64,000 nt of DNA from Microvirga flocculans ATCC BAA-817 (GTDB lineage Bacteria > Pseudomonadota > Alphaproteobacteria > Rhizobiales > Beijerinckiaceae): contig NZ_JAEA01000008.1 in the NCBI RefSeq assembly GCF_000518665.1, forward strand, positions 124,001-188,000, written 5' to 3'. Shown here piece by piece: positions 33,189-40,210 of the stretch (positions within the stretch are counted from its first letter, which is position 1; each line of letters starts with the position of its first letter). The notes under the pieces are model-generated. The model saw only the letters and a list, made by a program, of their open reading frames with translations, did no database searches and was not told the DNA's origin. The translations under genes were made by a program, and so were the position numbers.

Positions 33189-33466
33189 GATGACACCGCC
33201 TCTGCTTCGATCCCCCCGGCCTGGGGGGACGGTCTCGGGCTTGGTGAAGAGTCCTCGGAAGGAGCGACCATACCCCACAGCCGCAAAGGGGCCAGTTTCC
33301 CAATCGAGCGCAGCGCCTCCATCAACACGACGAAGGTCTCAGGTGGAAACTTACCGCTCTTTCGCCAGTTCGAGACCGCCTGCAAAGAGCGTCGCGTTAA
33401 GCGGGCAACCTTGGAGGTGCCCCCCAAGGCGTTGATGACGTCATCTGTCGTAAGAAGCGTGTCCAT
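33185..33466 (-). CDS. Cro-like transcription regulator
   Basis: A 93-residue protein with a helix-turn-helix over residues about 10-45 (DVINALGGTSKVARLTRRSL, QAVSNWRKSGKFP), like Cro or YdaS-type repressors. Its C-terminus (SPSPRPSPQAGG) is low complexity. It diverges from the CI-like repressor gene at 33555, with operator-like repeats between. It would shut the repressor gene and favour lytic growth. First gene of the leftward early transcript. Confidence 0.8.
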   Translation of the reverse strand: MDTLLTTDDVINALGGTSKVARLTRRSLQAVSNWRKSGKFPPETFVVLMEALRSIGKLAPLRLWGMVAPSEDSSPSPRPSPQAGGIEAEAVSS

Positions 33467-33474
33467 ATGGAGCT

Positions 33475-33515
33475 AAATATACATGCTCCGTGTATTTGTC
33501 AAACCAGAGTACACG
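33475..33515. promoter_or_regulatory. Immunity operator candidates (CGTGTAT half-sites)
   Basis: AAATATACA (33475-33483) and CGTGTATTT (33489-33497) form an imperfect inverted repeat with a 5-base spacer, and AGTACACG follows at 33508-33515. The sites lie between the divergent Cro-like and CI-like genes and overlap the upstream edge of both. Similar half-sites are found at 24140-24173 and 34172-34225. They probably bind the repressor; unproven. Confidence 0.6.
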
Positions 33516-33554
33516 TTGATGGAACAAATCCACACTCTCTGGAAAAATCGGGCC

Positions 33555-33851
33555 ATGGCTAAACAACCCATTCGACCCGACAGCAAAGAGGCTATCGCGG
33601 AGCGGCTGACGCTCACACGCGAGGCCATGGGAATGAAACAGGCCGACTTTTGTCGCCTTGTCGGGATAACGCCGCAGGCATGGAACAACTACGAGGAGGC
33701 TGTGAACCGCATCTCTATCGATGCGGCCCTTAAAGTTGTTCAAGCAACAGGCATATCCCTCGATTGGATATATCGAGGCTACGAAGCACTGCTGCCGCAG
33801 CACATAGCCCAAGAAATACGACGCATCAGAGACTTGCGCTCTGAGCAATAG
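33555..33851 (+). CDS. CI-like XRE-family repressor
   Basis: A 98-residue protein starting MAKQPIRPDSKEAIAERL (an in-frame ATG at 33519 could extend it by 12). The XRE helix-turn-helix runs about 15-65 (RLTLTREAMGMKQADFCRLV, GITPQAWNNYEEAVNRIS), ending in SLDWIYRGYEALL. No peptidase domain is present, so induction cannot follow the LexA-like self-cleavage route. It faces the Cro-like gene across the operators. Local GC is lower than in the structural genes. Confidence 0.85.
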   Translation: MAKQPIRPDSKEAIAERLTLTREAMGMKQADFCRLVGITPQAWNNYEEAVNRISIDAALKVVQATGISLDWIYRGYEALLPQHIAQEIRRIRDLRSEQ

Positions 33852-34041
33852 GCTGAGCCTGGCCCGCACGATCCACCGCTGCCGAAGGCAAGCCCCGCAG
33901 AAATTTCGTCGCAAGCTCCCGCGAGTAATCGAGAACCTTGATCGCATCCAGCTCACTCTCAGGGAGCTGGATTGCGATTTGCAACGCCTGCCTTCTTAGC
34001 CACAAATCCTTATCCAAGTCCTCGTCACGCTTACGTTCCAT
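33826..34041 (-). CDS. Small phage protein convergent with the repressor, unknown
   Basis: A 71-residue protein from ATG 34041, preceded by GGGAG about nine bases upstream. The sequence is helical and charged (MERKRDEDLDKDLWLRRQAL, ESELDAIKVLDYSRELATKF). Its last 26 bases overlap the repressor's 3' end on the other strand. The gene is plausible from its ribosome site and protein-like sequence. It may be an antirepressor or immunity modulator, but no family was recognised. Confidence 0.5.
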   Translation of the reverse strand: MERKRDEDLDKDLWLRRQALQIAIQLPESELDAIKVLDYSRELATKFLRGLPSAAVDRAGQAQPIAQSASL

Positions 34042-34171
34042 TGCATCTGCTCCCTACTTATGTCCGCCCATTTGACGGCATTAAATGAGAACATATAGAG
34101 AACTTACGCACAAGCCGAGTCTTAAAGATTCGTTTCCGCGTATATCCGTCCAGTGGATTAGTGTGGATATC

Positions 34172-34225
34172 AATATACACGCCGCATGAATTTTTCTCTT
34201 GCATTATAAATGTAGCGTGTATATT
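34172..34225. promoter_or_regulatory. Long inverted repeat with CGTGTATATT arms
   Basis: AATATACACG (34172-34181) and CGTGTATATT (34216-34225) are a perfect 10-base inverted repeat 34 bases apart. Between them lies an AT-rich stretch with TATAAA at 34205-34210. The arms match the half-sites at the immunity operator. Repressor dimers at both arms could loop across and silence a promoter here. No full -35/-10 pair was settled. Confidence 0.55.
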
Positions 34226-34254
34226 CCTTCTCATCCAATCACGGATGAGCCGTC

Positions 34255-34380
34255 ATGCCCTTCCATCCCTTCCGCTTCCCGCGACGCTTCGACCGAACCT
34301 GTTACGCCCTCGCATGGGGCAGCCCATGCCTCGGCCTCGGCATTGTCCTTCTGCCCATGCTCGCGCGAGGCCTGTCATGA
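34255..34380 (+). CDS. Possible 41-residue membrane peptide
   Basis: ATG 34255 opens a short frame whose C-terminal half is hydrophobic (CLGLGIVLLPMLARGLS). Its TGA overlaps the ATG of the next plus-strand frame at 34377 (ATGA), which favours translation. No family is recognised and the ribosome site is weak. Listed as possible only. Confidence 0.3.
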   Translation: MPFHPFRFPRRFDRTCYALAWGSPCLGLGIVLLPMLARGLS

Positions 34381-34931
34381 GCCCCGCGCTTTCCGGAATC
34401 GCTTCATCCGGCGCTTCGACCGTGCCGGACTTCAGCAGGCTTCACGGAGCCGGGTTCGTCCGCCTTATCGGCGACGACTTCGTGACCTGCCGCGCCGAGT
34501 TGGAGAGGCAGGTCGCGGCTCAACTCAACGCCGCGCCCGATCTCGACATTCTGATCCGCCCTGCGGGGAGCGAGTTCCTAGTGGTGAGCCTTCGCACCCT
34601 GTTGCGCTTTCTCACGCTTGCGGACCTCCGCCAGTGTCTCGCCAAGCATCCGGTGCAGGCTTTCGAGTTCATCGCCGGTCATCTGGATCTGAACCGGCCA
34701 GGAATCCTTCTTGGTCTGGACCATCAGGGCTCCCGCCGCCTTGTCTTCGAGGACGGCGCTCCAGACGATTTTGTGAATGTCCATTGTGGTCTCCAATCGG
34801 TTGCTTCGGTTGGCGATTGCAAAGTGCGTGCGGGGTCCGAACCCGCACGCACCACTATAACCACCCCGGAGAGGGAGTCCCTCCAGGCCCCGGCAGCATC
34901 CACAGATGCCATGAAGGGAGACTCCCAATGA
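34377..34931 (+). CDS. Doubtful open frame opposite a small minus-strand gene
   Basis: ATG 34377 gives 184 codons. The first 60 residues are protein-like with strong GC at third positions (FSRLHGAGFVRLIGDDFVTC). The rest overlaps the better-supported minus gene 34578-34784 and then runs through a hairpin and repeat region. Its stop overlaps the next gene's ATG (ATGA at 34928). Either the 5' part is a real gene with an unusual 3' end, or it is chance. Confidence 0.3.
   Translation: MSPALSGIASSGASTVPDFSRLHGAGFVRLIGDDFVTCRAELERQVAAQLNAAPDLDILIRPAGSEFLVVSLRTLLRFLTLADLRQCLAKHPVQAFEFIAGHLDLNRPGILLGLDHQGSRRLVFEDGAPDDFVNVHCGLQSVASVGDCKVRAGSEPARTTITTPERESLQAPAASTDAMKGDSQ
34578..34784 (-). CDS. Small phage protein, unknown
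   Basis: A 68-residue protein from ATG 34784, with GGAG eight bases upstream. It reads MDIHKIVWSAVLEDKAAGAL, then a strand pair and helix (QMTGDELESLHRMLGETLAE) and a Lys/Arg/His-rich end. Codon third positions are GC-rich like neighbouring genes, which supports this strand over the opposing frame. It is divergent from the long rightward operon. No family recognised. Confidence 0.5.
   Translation of the reverse strand: MDIHKIVWSAVLEDKAAGALMVQTKKDSWPVQIQMTGDELESLHRMLGETLAEVRKREKAQQGAKAHH
34824..34852. repeat. 11-base hairpin in the rightward operon leader
   Basis: GTGCGTGCGGG (34824-34834) pairs perfectly with CCCGCACGCAC (34842-34852) around a 7-base loop. It lies in the leader of the gene at 34928. 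Further down GAGGGA/TCCCTC and GGGAG-A-CTCCC (34916-34926) could pair with the ribosome site. Together they look like a leader that may control translation or pausing. There is no T-run on the plus strand. Confidence 0.5.
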
Positions 34932-35356
34932 CCCCGCGCGACACCCACCGCGCCATCATCGCAGCCATGACCGGTCTCGACCCCGTTCTCGACGAACGGG
35001 TGCGCACCGCCGTCATCGAGAAGCTCGGCGACGATGCCTTCACCCTGAGCGATGCGGCTCTCGAGTTGATGGCGAACGAGTACCGTCGCTTGCTGGAGCA
35101 GCCCGCCCTGCCCTCCGAGAAACCAGTGTTCAAGGTCGGCGACATCGTCGTCATGACCAAGAACCGCACGGTCCGCCGCCGGATCGAGGCCATCAACACG
35201 GAAACATGGCTTTGGTCCTACCCCCACCTTGGCGAGTTCACGGCCGCCGGCGGGCCCAACCTCTTCAACAGCGATATCGAGACACTCGTCGATTTTGAGG
35301 TCGAGGCCCCAAACCACACCCCTCCCGCATGCTTCTCCCCGTCCGCGAGGCACTGA
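34928..35356 (+). CDS. Early operon protein with KOW-like strand region, unknown
   Basis: A 142-residue protein, first well-supported gene of the long rightward operon. The N-terminal 60 residues are helical (IIAAMTGLDPVLDERVRTAV). The middle (KPVFKVGDIVVMTKNRTVRR, then EAINTETWLWSY) resembles a KOW or small SH3-like barrel that could contact RNA or ribosome. The stop and next start overlap by one base. Function unknown. Confidence 0.65.
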   Translation: MTPRDTHRAIIAAMTGLDPVLDERVRTAVIEKLGDDAFTLSDAALELMANEYRRLLEQPALPSEKPVFKVGDIVVMTKNRTVRRRIEAINTETWLWSYPHLGEFTAAGGPNLFNSDIETLVDFEVEAPNHTPPACFSPSARH

Positions 35357-35601
35357 TGGCAAAGATCGCATTCATTCCGGAACTCGCGTTCGGCGTTCTC
35401 TCCCTGCGTGAGAAGGATGGCTCGATAGGTGAGGATATTCCCGCTTGGCTCATCGACGAGCCCGAGCTGCTCAAGGCGCTTCTTCTGCTTGCCGAACAAG
35501 GCGGAACGAAGGGGTCCGCGTTCAACCGTGCCGGCTTCTATGACGTCATCGTCGACACCGAAGCCCGCACCATCACCCAAGACGAGAGCCCCTACGCATG
35601 A
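35356..35601 (+). CDS. Small phage protein, unknown
   Basis: An 81-residue acidic protein: MAKIAFIPELAFGVLSLREK, SIGEDIPAWLIDEPELLKAL, then FYDVIVDTEARTITQDESPY. It starts one base into the stop of the previous gene and its stop overlaps the HD gene start (ATGA), so translation is coupled. No family recognised. Confidence 0.6.
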   Translation: MAKIAFIPELAFGVLSLREKDGSIGEDIPAWLIDEPELLKALLLLAEQGGTKGSAFNRAGFYDVIVDTEARTITQDESPYA

Positions 35602-36209
35602 CCTGGATGGCTTCCGTTTCCGGTGCTTCGGTGGAGCTGCTCCACCCTAAGGCGGACGAGGTGAATTTCCGCGACATGGCCACCGCCCTGTCGCAGATCA
35701 ACCGCTATAACGGCCGCACCGCCAAGATCGTCAGCGTCGCGCAGCACCTGATCATCGGCTGCGAGATCGCCCCGCCGGAGCTGCGCCCCTGGTGGCTCTT
35801 GCATGACGCTCACGAGGAGCGGACCGGGGACATGACCACCCCGGCCAAGGAAACCTACGCCGCCCTGGCCATCGAAATGTTCGGCCCTCCGGCGGCGCAG
35901 ATGGTCGAGAGGCTGCGCCAGGAATTCGAGCGCCGCCACGACGCCGTGATCCATCAGGCCGCGGGCCTGCCCCTGCCGACCAAGGCCCAGAAAATCGAGA
36001 TCAAGCGGGTCGACTGGATCGCGCTCGCCACCGAGCGCCGCGACTTCTGCGCGATCCAGCAACGGCCATGGTGGCTCGATCAATACCAGATCCAGCCGCA
36101 TTCGCGCTCCTACCAGCCGATGAAGCCCGACAAGGCCGCCCAGCAGCTCTACGACCTCTTCTGCATCTATCTGCCGGCCCTGTCCGGCGCCAACGGCCGC
36201 GCGGCCTAA
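35598..36209 (+). CDS. HD-domain phosphohydrolase (YfbR-like, phage type)
   Basis: A 203-residue protein. Metal ligands of the HD fold are visible: His49 in VAQH, the HD pair His69-Asp70 in WLLHDAHEE, and Asp in RRHDAV. The preceding NFRDMATALSQINRYNGRTA pattern is typical of phage HD hydrolases related to 5'-deoxynucleotidases. It may adjust deoxynucleotide pools or degrade nucleotide signals during infection. Substrate unknown. Confidence 0.85.
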   Translation: MTWMASVSGASVELLHPKADEVNFRDMATALSQINRYNGRTAKIVSVAQHLIIGCEIAPPELRPWWLLHDAHEERTGDMTTPAKETYAALAIEMFGPPAAQMVERLRQEFERRHDAVIHQAAGLPLPTKAQKIEIKRVDWIALATERRDFCAIQQRPWWLDQYQIQPHSRSYQPMKPDKAAQQLYDLFCIYLPALSGANGRAA

Positions 36210-36227
36210 CCTCCCTGGAGTGCCTCC

Positions 36228-36584
36228 ATGTCTACCCGCCCCATCCGTAAGTTCGACACGCTTCTCGGCACGGTCAATCGCGGCCGCTTCGCCGAGAAAT
36301 GCGACGAGCACCTGACCACCGCGCTCGAGACCCTGGAGGCCCTGCCCAACGAGAAGGGCACCGCCACCATTACGGTCACCGTGACCCTCACCTACGATTC
36401 CGGCCGCATCGACGTGAAGCCCGCCGTGAAGTCGAAGCTGCCCGAGGAGAAGGCTTTCTCCCCCACCCCGTTCTGGGCCTTCGAGGGCGGGCTCTCGGTG
36501 CAGCACCCGAGCCAGATGGACATGTTCGGCGGGCCGCGCGTCGCCGCCGACCAGGACCGCGATCGCGACCGCGATTTCGCCTGA
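36228..36584 (+). CDS. Phage protein of unknown function
   Basis: A 118-residue protein beginning MSTRPIRKFDTLLGTVNRGR. Strand-rich middle (GTATITVTVTLTYDSGRIDV), aromatic FSPTPFWAFEGGLSVQHPSQ and an acidic/arginine tail (DQDRDRDRDFA). It is followed after 31 bases by the DUF2303 gene and may act together with it. No family was assigned. Confidence 0.6.
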   Translation: MSTRPIRKFDTLLGTVNRGRFAEKCDEHLTTALETLEALPNEKGTATITVTVTLTYDSGRIDVKPAVKSKLPEEKAFSPTPFWAFEGGLSVQHPSQMDMFGGPRVAADQDRDRDRDFA

Positions 36585-36615
36585 TCCCACCCTCGACACG
36601 CAAGGAAACCTCAAC

Positions 36616-37602
36616 ATGGAAGAACCGAAGAACGAAGGGCTGCGCGGCGAGAGCATCAAGGCCCTCGAAGTCGCAGGATCGCCCGCCAACCTCATCCCCA
36701 GCCACGGTGAAGGCATCCAGGCCATCATCGACCTCGCCGACAATGCCGCGGGCTACGAGCTGCTCGTGATGCCGACGAAGGGCCTGGGCGATGGCCTTCC
36801 GGAGAACGTGCCGCTCCTCGTCGACCGCCGCCCCGGCGGCAAGGTGGAGAGCATCAAGAAGCAGATCGAGGACTATCGCCTCACGCCGGAGCGGCGCAAG
36901 GGCACGGCGACCGTCACGACGCTCCAGTCCTTCATCGCTCTGACGAACCGCCACAAAGACGAAGGCTCCGCGATCTTCGGCAAGACATCCTGGCCCGAGC
37001 CCAAGCTCACCGCCGTAATCGACTATCACGATGAAGCCAACGCCCCGCGCCGCTGCGAGCACCGCATCGTCTATTCGTTCCCGCTCACGGACGAAATCAA
37101 GACCTGGATCGATCTCAACGGGAAGATGATGGAGCAATCCGACTTCGCGGCCTTCCTGGAAGAGCATGCCGCCGAACTCGCCTCCCCCTTCGACGGAGAG
37201 ACATCGGAATACGAGCGCCTGTTCAAGGAGCGCTTCTCGAACCCGATCGAGCTCATCAACCTCTCGCGGCATCTGGAGGTCCACGTCGGCGCCAAGGTGA
37301 AGCGCGCAGAACGCCTGCAGACCGGCGAGCGCACCGTCGAGTTCGTCGAGGAGCACCTGAACGGAGCTGGCGAGAAGGTCGATATCCCCGGCATCTTCAT
37401 GGTGTCCGTGCGTGCCTTCATGGATGGCGAGCCGGTCCGCATCCCGGCGCGCCTGCGCTACCGGCTCAGCGGCGGCACGATCAAGTGGTTCTACCAGCTC
37501 TACCGCTGGGAGTTCTTCCTGCGCGAGCGCGTGCAAGCCGATCTCGAAGAGGCCGGCAAGGAAACCGGACTGCCTGTCTTCGAGGGCCAGCCCGAACAAT
37601 AA
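36616..37602 (+). CDS. DUF2303 (YfdQ-like) protein
   Basis: A 328-residue protein matching YfdQ/DUF2303, found in many temperate phages. Indicators are the SFIALTNRHKDEGSAIFGKT stretch near residue 97, YHDEANAPRRCEHRIVYSFP, and C-terminal KWFYQLYRWEFFLRERVQ. It is usually in early operons beside recombination or replication genes. Molecular function is not established. AAGGAAA precedes ATG 36616. The sliding clamp gene follows after 52 bases. Confidence 0.85.
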   Translation: MEEPKNEGLRGESIKALEVAGSPANLIPSHGEGIQAIIDLADNAAGYELLVMPTKGLGDGLPENVPLLVDRRPGGKVESIKKQIEDYRLTPERRKGTATVTTLQSFIALTNRHKDEGSAIFGKTSWPEPKLTAVIDYHDEANAPRRCEHRIVYSFPLTDEIKTWIDLNGKMMEQSDFAAFLEEHAAELASPFDGETSEYERLFKERFSNPIELINLSRHLEVHVGAKVKRAERLQTGERTVEFVEEHLNGAGEKVDIPGIFMVSVRAFMDGEPVRIPARLRYRLSGGTIKWFYQLYRWEFFLRERVQADLEEAGKETGLPVFEGQPEQ

Positions 37603-37654
37603 GCCATGCGGGCGGGCCTCCCGGCCCGCTCCCCTTTTCGAGAACAGGTCTCCC

Positions 37655-38773
37655 ATGAAGCTCACCGCGACCCGCGCCGCCCTGCTCAAGCAGCTCGGCA
37701 ACATCACCCGCATCGTCGAGAAGCGGAACACGATTCCGATCCTCTCCAACGTGAAGCTGACGGCCGAGGGCGCGCGTCTCGGCATCGAAGGCACGGATCT
37801 AGACCGCACCGCCATCGGCGATTGCGCGGCGCAGATCGCGACACCAGGCACGCTCACCGCGCCCGCCGCCATGCTGCACGACATCGTGCGCAAGCTGCCC
37901 GAAGGCGAGATCAGCCTGGAGGCGAGCGACGCCACGCTCACCGTCAAGGCGGGCCGCTCGCGCTTCCAGCTGCAGATTCTTCCCTCCGAGGATTATCCGG
38001 ACCTTGCCATAGGCCCGATGAGCCACCGATTCGAGATCGCGGGCCCGGCCCTGCTGCGCCTGATCGACGATGCGCAGTTCGCCATCTCCACCGAGGAGAC
38101 GCGCTTCTACCTCAACGGCATTTACCTCCACACCGTCGACGCCGAGCGCACGCTCCTGCGCGCCGTCGCGACGGACGGCCACCGGCTGGCGCGGATCGAG
38201 ATGGAGGCTCCGGAGGGTGCACAGGGCATGCCGGGCGTGATCGTGCCCCGCAAGACCGTCGCCGAAGTCGTGCGGCTCCTGAAGGATCACGCGGACGAGG
38301 AGCACGGCCGGGTGACGGTCGAGCTGTCGCCGCAGAAGATCCGCTTCTCCATCGCCGGGATCGTGCTGATCTCGAAGCTGATCGACGGCACCTTCCCGGA
38401 TTATCAGCGCGTCATCCCGCAGGCGAACGACAAGCGCCTCACCGTCGAGACGCCCGCCCTGGTGGCGGCGGTGGACCGCGTCTCCACGGTCTCGGGCGAA
38501 TCCCGCCGCGCGCTCAGGATGGCGATCGACGAGGGCCGGATCACGCTCACCGTGCGGGATCCCGATCACGGCGAGGCCACCGAGGAGGTCGAGGCCGATT
38601 ACGACGGCCCCTCCGTCGAGATCGGCTTCAACGCCCGCTACCTCGCCGAGATCCTCTCGCATGCGGGCGGCGACACCGTCCTGATCAAGATCGACAACGC
38701 CGGCGCGCCGGCCGTGTTCACGAGCCGCGAGGGTGCGCCCGCGCTGTTCGTCCTGATGCCCATGCGCGTCTGA
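37655..38773 (+). CDS. dnaN: DNA polymerase III beta subunit (sliding clamp), phage-borne
   Basis: A 372-residue protein of full clamp length with three domains: ATRAALLKQLGNITRIVEKR at the N-terminus, TRFYLNGIYLHTVDAERTLL with RAVATDGHRLARIE in domain 2 (the conserved TDGHRLA motif), and FNARYLAEILSHAGGDTVLI in domain 3. The C-terminal VLMPMRV ends the binding groove as in cellular clamps. No phage polymerase gene is present, so it would load onto DNA with the host clamp loader and recruit host polymerase. It lies in the early operon. It differs from cellular dnaN context (no dnaA or recF). Confidence 0.93.
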   Translation: MKLTATRAALLKQLGNITRIVEKRNTIPILSNVKLTAEGARLGIEGTDLDRTAIGDCAAQIATPGTLTAPAAMLHDIVRKLPEGEISLEASDATLTVKAGRSRFQLQILPSEDYPDLAIGPMSHRFEIAGPALLRLIDDAQFAISTEETRFYLNGIYLHTVDAERTLLRAVATDGHRLARIEMEAPEGAQGMPGVIVPRKTVAEVVRLLKDHADEEHGRVTVELSPQKIRFSIAGIVLISKLIDGTFPDYQRVIPQANDKRLTVETPALVAAVDRVSTVSGESRRALRMAIDEGRITLTVRDPDHGEATEEVEADYDGPSVEIGFNARYLAEILSHAGGDTVLIKIDNAGAPAVFTSREGAPALFVLMPMRV

Positions 38774-38799
38774 CGCGCCTTTGAACCAGGAGACGAGCG

Positions 38800-39048
38800 A
38801 TGACCTCCAAGCACTCCCTTCTCAGCAGCAAGCGGCAGCAGAGCCTCGATACTCTCCGCAAGGCGGTGAAGCACCACCGCGGCGTAGGTCAGGCCCGGAG
38901 CGCCGCCGTCAGAGCCACGTCCCGCCTGCTCGCCCTCGAAGTCGCCGCAGCGAGCGAGGCCAAGGCCCGCGCCAGGCGCGCGGAGACGGCCCGGCAGCGC
39001 CGCGCGGTGCAGGACTCGGCCGATCTGTTCCAGGGACTCCACGCATGA
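38800..39048 (+). CDS. Small basic helical phage protein
   Basis: An 82-residue protein rich in Arg, Lys and Ala: SKRQQSLDTLRKAVKHHRGV, then EAKARARRAETARQRRAVQD. It is mostly helix and may bind nucleic acid or form a coiled coil. The stop overlaps the next start (ATGA). No family was recognised. Confidence 0.55.
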   Translation: MTSKHSLLSSKRQQSLDTLRKAVKHHRGVGQARSAAVRATSRLLALEVAAASEAKARARRAETARQRRAVQDSADLFQGLHA

Positions 39049-39158
39049 AGACCCTTGTCTCCTTCATCATCATCGGCCTGATCGCGACCCTGTGCCTTGC
39101 GGGCCTGACGTCGTGGCTCTGGCCGGTCAAAACCGGAAAGGACCGCACCGATGGTTAG
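39045..39158 (+). CDS. 37-residue membrane peptide
   Basis: A short frame with a single transmembrane helix (VSFIIIGLIATLCLAGLTSW) and a basic end (KTGKDRTDG). Start overlaps the previous stop (ATGA) and its end overlaps the next gene by eight bases, so it sits tightly in the operon and is probably translated. Function unknown; it is too short to place in a family. Confidence 0.55.
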   Translation: MKTLVSFIIIGLIATLCLAGLTSWLWPVKTGKDRTDG

Positions 39159-39462
39159 CCCCTCCGCCCTCTCCGCCGCCCGCACCGCGCCGGACCGCCG
39201 CGAGCGCATCCGGCTCATGGCGGAAACCATGCGCGAGCGCGCCGCCACCGACGGCGCCTGCGACCGCAACGCCTTACGCGCCGAAGGCTTCACCGAGGCC
39301 GAGATCGTCTCTTACGCCGACGACGCCCGCGCGCTCCTCTCGGATCGCCAACACGCCCTCCGCGTGCGCCTCTCCCCCGGCAAGCGGGAAGGACTCGCCC
39401 TCGTGAAGCTCGCCCGCCGCATCAGGCGGTGCCAGCAAAGCAAGGAGGTGGCCCGTGGATAA
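39151..39462 (+). CDS. Small helical phage protein, unknown
   Basis: A 103-residue protein: LSAARTAPDRRERIRLMAET, FTEAEIVSYADDARALLSDR and LALVKLARRIRRCQQSKEVA. Helical and basic. It shares eight bases with the Cys-rich gene that follows and eight with the membrane peptide before it. No family was recognised. Confidence 0.55.
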   Translation: MVSPSALSAARTAPDRRERIRLMAETMRERAATDGACDRNALRAEGFTEAEIVSYADDARALLSDRQHALRVRLSPGKREGLALVKLARRIRRCQQSKEVARG

Positions 39463-39628
39463 TCATGTGCTCGACTTCGAAGACTGCCCTGATGACGATT
39501 GCTGGAATTGCGGTGGGAGCGGCATCGTGTGCTCCTGCATCGACCAAATCGGCTGCGTTGATCCAGAGGGTGGGTGTGAGTATTGCAAGCGCCCCTGCGA
39601 TATTTGCAGCGGAGGCTCCAATGGCTGA
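39455..39628 (+). CDS. Cys-rich zinc-binding small protein (GTG start)
   Basis: A 57-residue protein with GTG start 39455 behind AGGAGG. It has ten Cys arranged in pairs: DCPDDDCWNCGGSG, VCSCIDQIGC, then GCEYCKRPCDIC. The CxxCGGSG-type repeat resembles DnaJ-type zinc modules and would bind one or two zinc ions. It overlaps both neighbours, a sign of coupled translation. Too short for ordinary gene cut-offs, it is easily missed. Role unknown; small zinc proteins often modulate host RNA polymerase or other enzymes. Confidence 0.6.
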   Translation: MDNHVLDFEDCPDDDCWNCGGSGIVCSCIDQIGCVDPEGGCEYCKRPCDICSGGSNG

Positions 39629-39950
39629 CCGCAGCACACGTGAGCGCCTGCCGAACCGCCGCCCCTCGGAGTCCTTCGACTTCGAGCACGGCGGCATCAT
39701 CTACCGGGCAGAGTACTCCCGCTATCCCGACGGTCGCGTGGCCGAGATCTTCGTGAACGGCGAGAAGGTCGATTCCGCGACTGATATCGCCATGCGCGAT
39801 TGCGCCATCATTCTCTCCTTCGCCCTGCAGCACGGCGCCACCATCGACCAGATCCTGCCTGCGCTGACCCGCGGTCACGACGAGCGCCCGCTGGGTCCCA
39901 TGGGCAAGCTGCTTGAGCAGATCCAGGAGATGGAGAGGACCGGCGCATGA
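39621..39950 (+). CDS. TSCPD-like domain protein
   Basis: A 109-residue protein: FDFEHGGIIYRAEYSRYPDG, VAEIFVNGEKVDSATDIAMR and CAIILSFALQHGATIDQILP, ending in a helical GPMGKLLEQIQEM. The pattern resembles the TSCPD domain found at the end of some ribonucleotide reductases and as a free phage protein. A link to deoxynucleotide metabolism would fit the HD hydrolase in the operon. The match is judged by eye. ATG overlaps the preceding gene. Confidence 0.65.
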   Translation: MADRSTRERLPNRRPSESFDFEHGGIIYRAEYSRYPDGRVAEIFVNGEKVDSATDIAMRDCAIILSFALQHGATIDQILPALTRGHDERPLGPMGKLLEQIQEMERTGA

Positions 39951-40210
39951 GGACCTCCGGCTGCACCGTCGACCGCGCCATCTATGAACGCCGCATCGCG
40001 CAACTCGCGGGGCAATGCGGCGCTCTGGTCGCGATCCTGGAGCAGCTCAGCGACGACATGAAGGCCTACCACCCGGACATGCACCCGGTGGTGCGCGCCA
40101 ACCTCGACCTCTTCACCGTCTACAAGGACACCCTCGTCGCGCAGCCCGCCAATCAGGCGCGCGCGAGGGCAATCATCGCCGAGATCGACAGCCAAGGAGC
40201 CGATGCATGA
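39947..40210 (+). CDS. Small helical phage protein, unknown
   Basis: An 87-residue protein of helices (IYERRIAQLAGQCGALVAIL, EQLSDDMKAYHPDMH, ARARAIIAEIDSQGA). It overlaps both neighbours by four bases (ATGA). No family was recognised. Confidence 0.55.
   Translation: MRTSGCTVDRAIYERRIAQLAGQCGALVAILEQLSDDMKAYHPDMHPVVRANLDLFTVYKDTLVAQPANQARARAIIAEIDSQGADA

Noticed and set aside
33212-33228. CCCCCC/GGGGGG hairpin in the Cro-like gene
   Set aside because: Only a six-base stem within coding sequence, translating to Pro/Ser-rich tail; no sign of a mobile repeat that could be supported.
37606-38784. Second plus frame across the sliding clamp
   Set aside because: Frame-shifted shadow of dnaN; Arg/His-rich, no domain.
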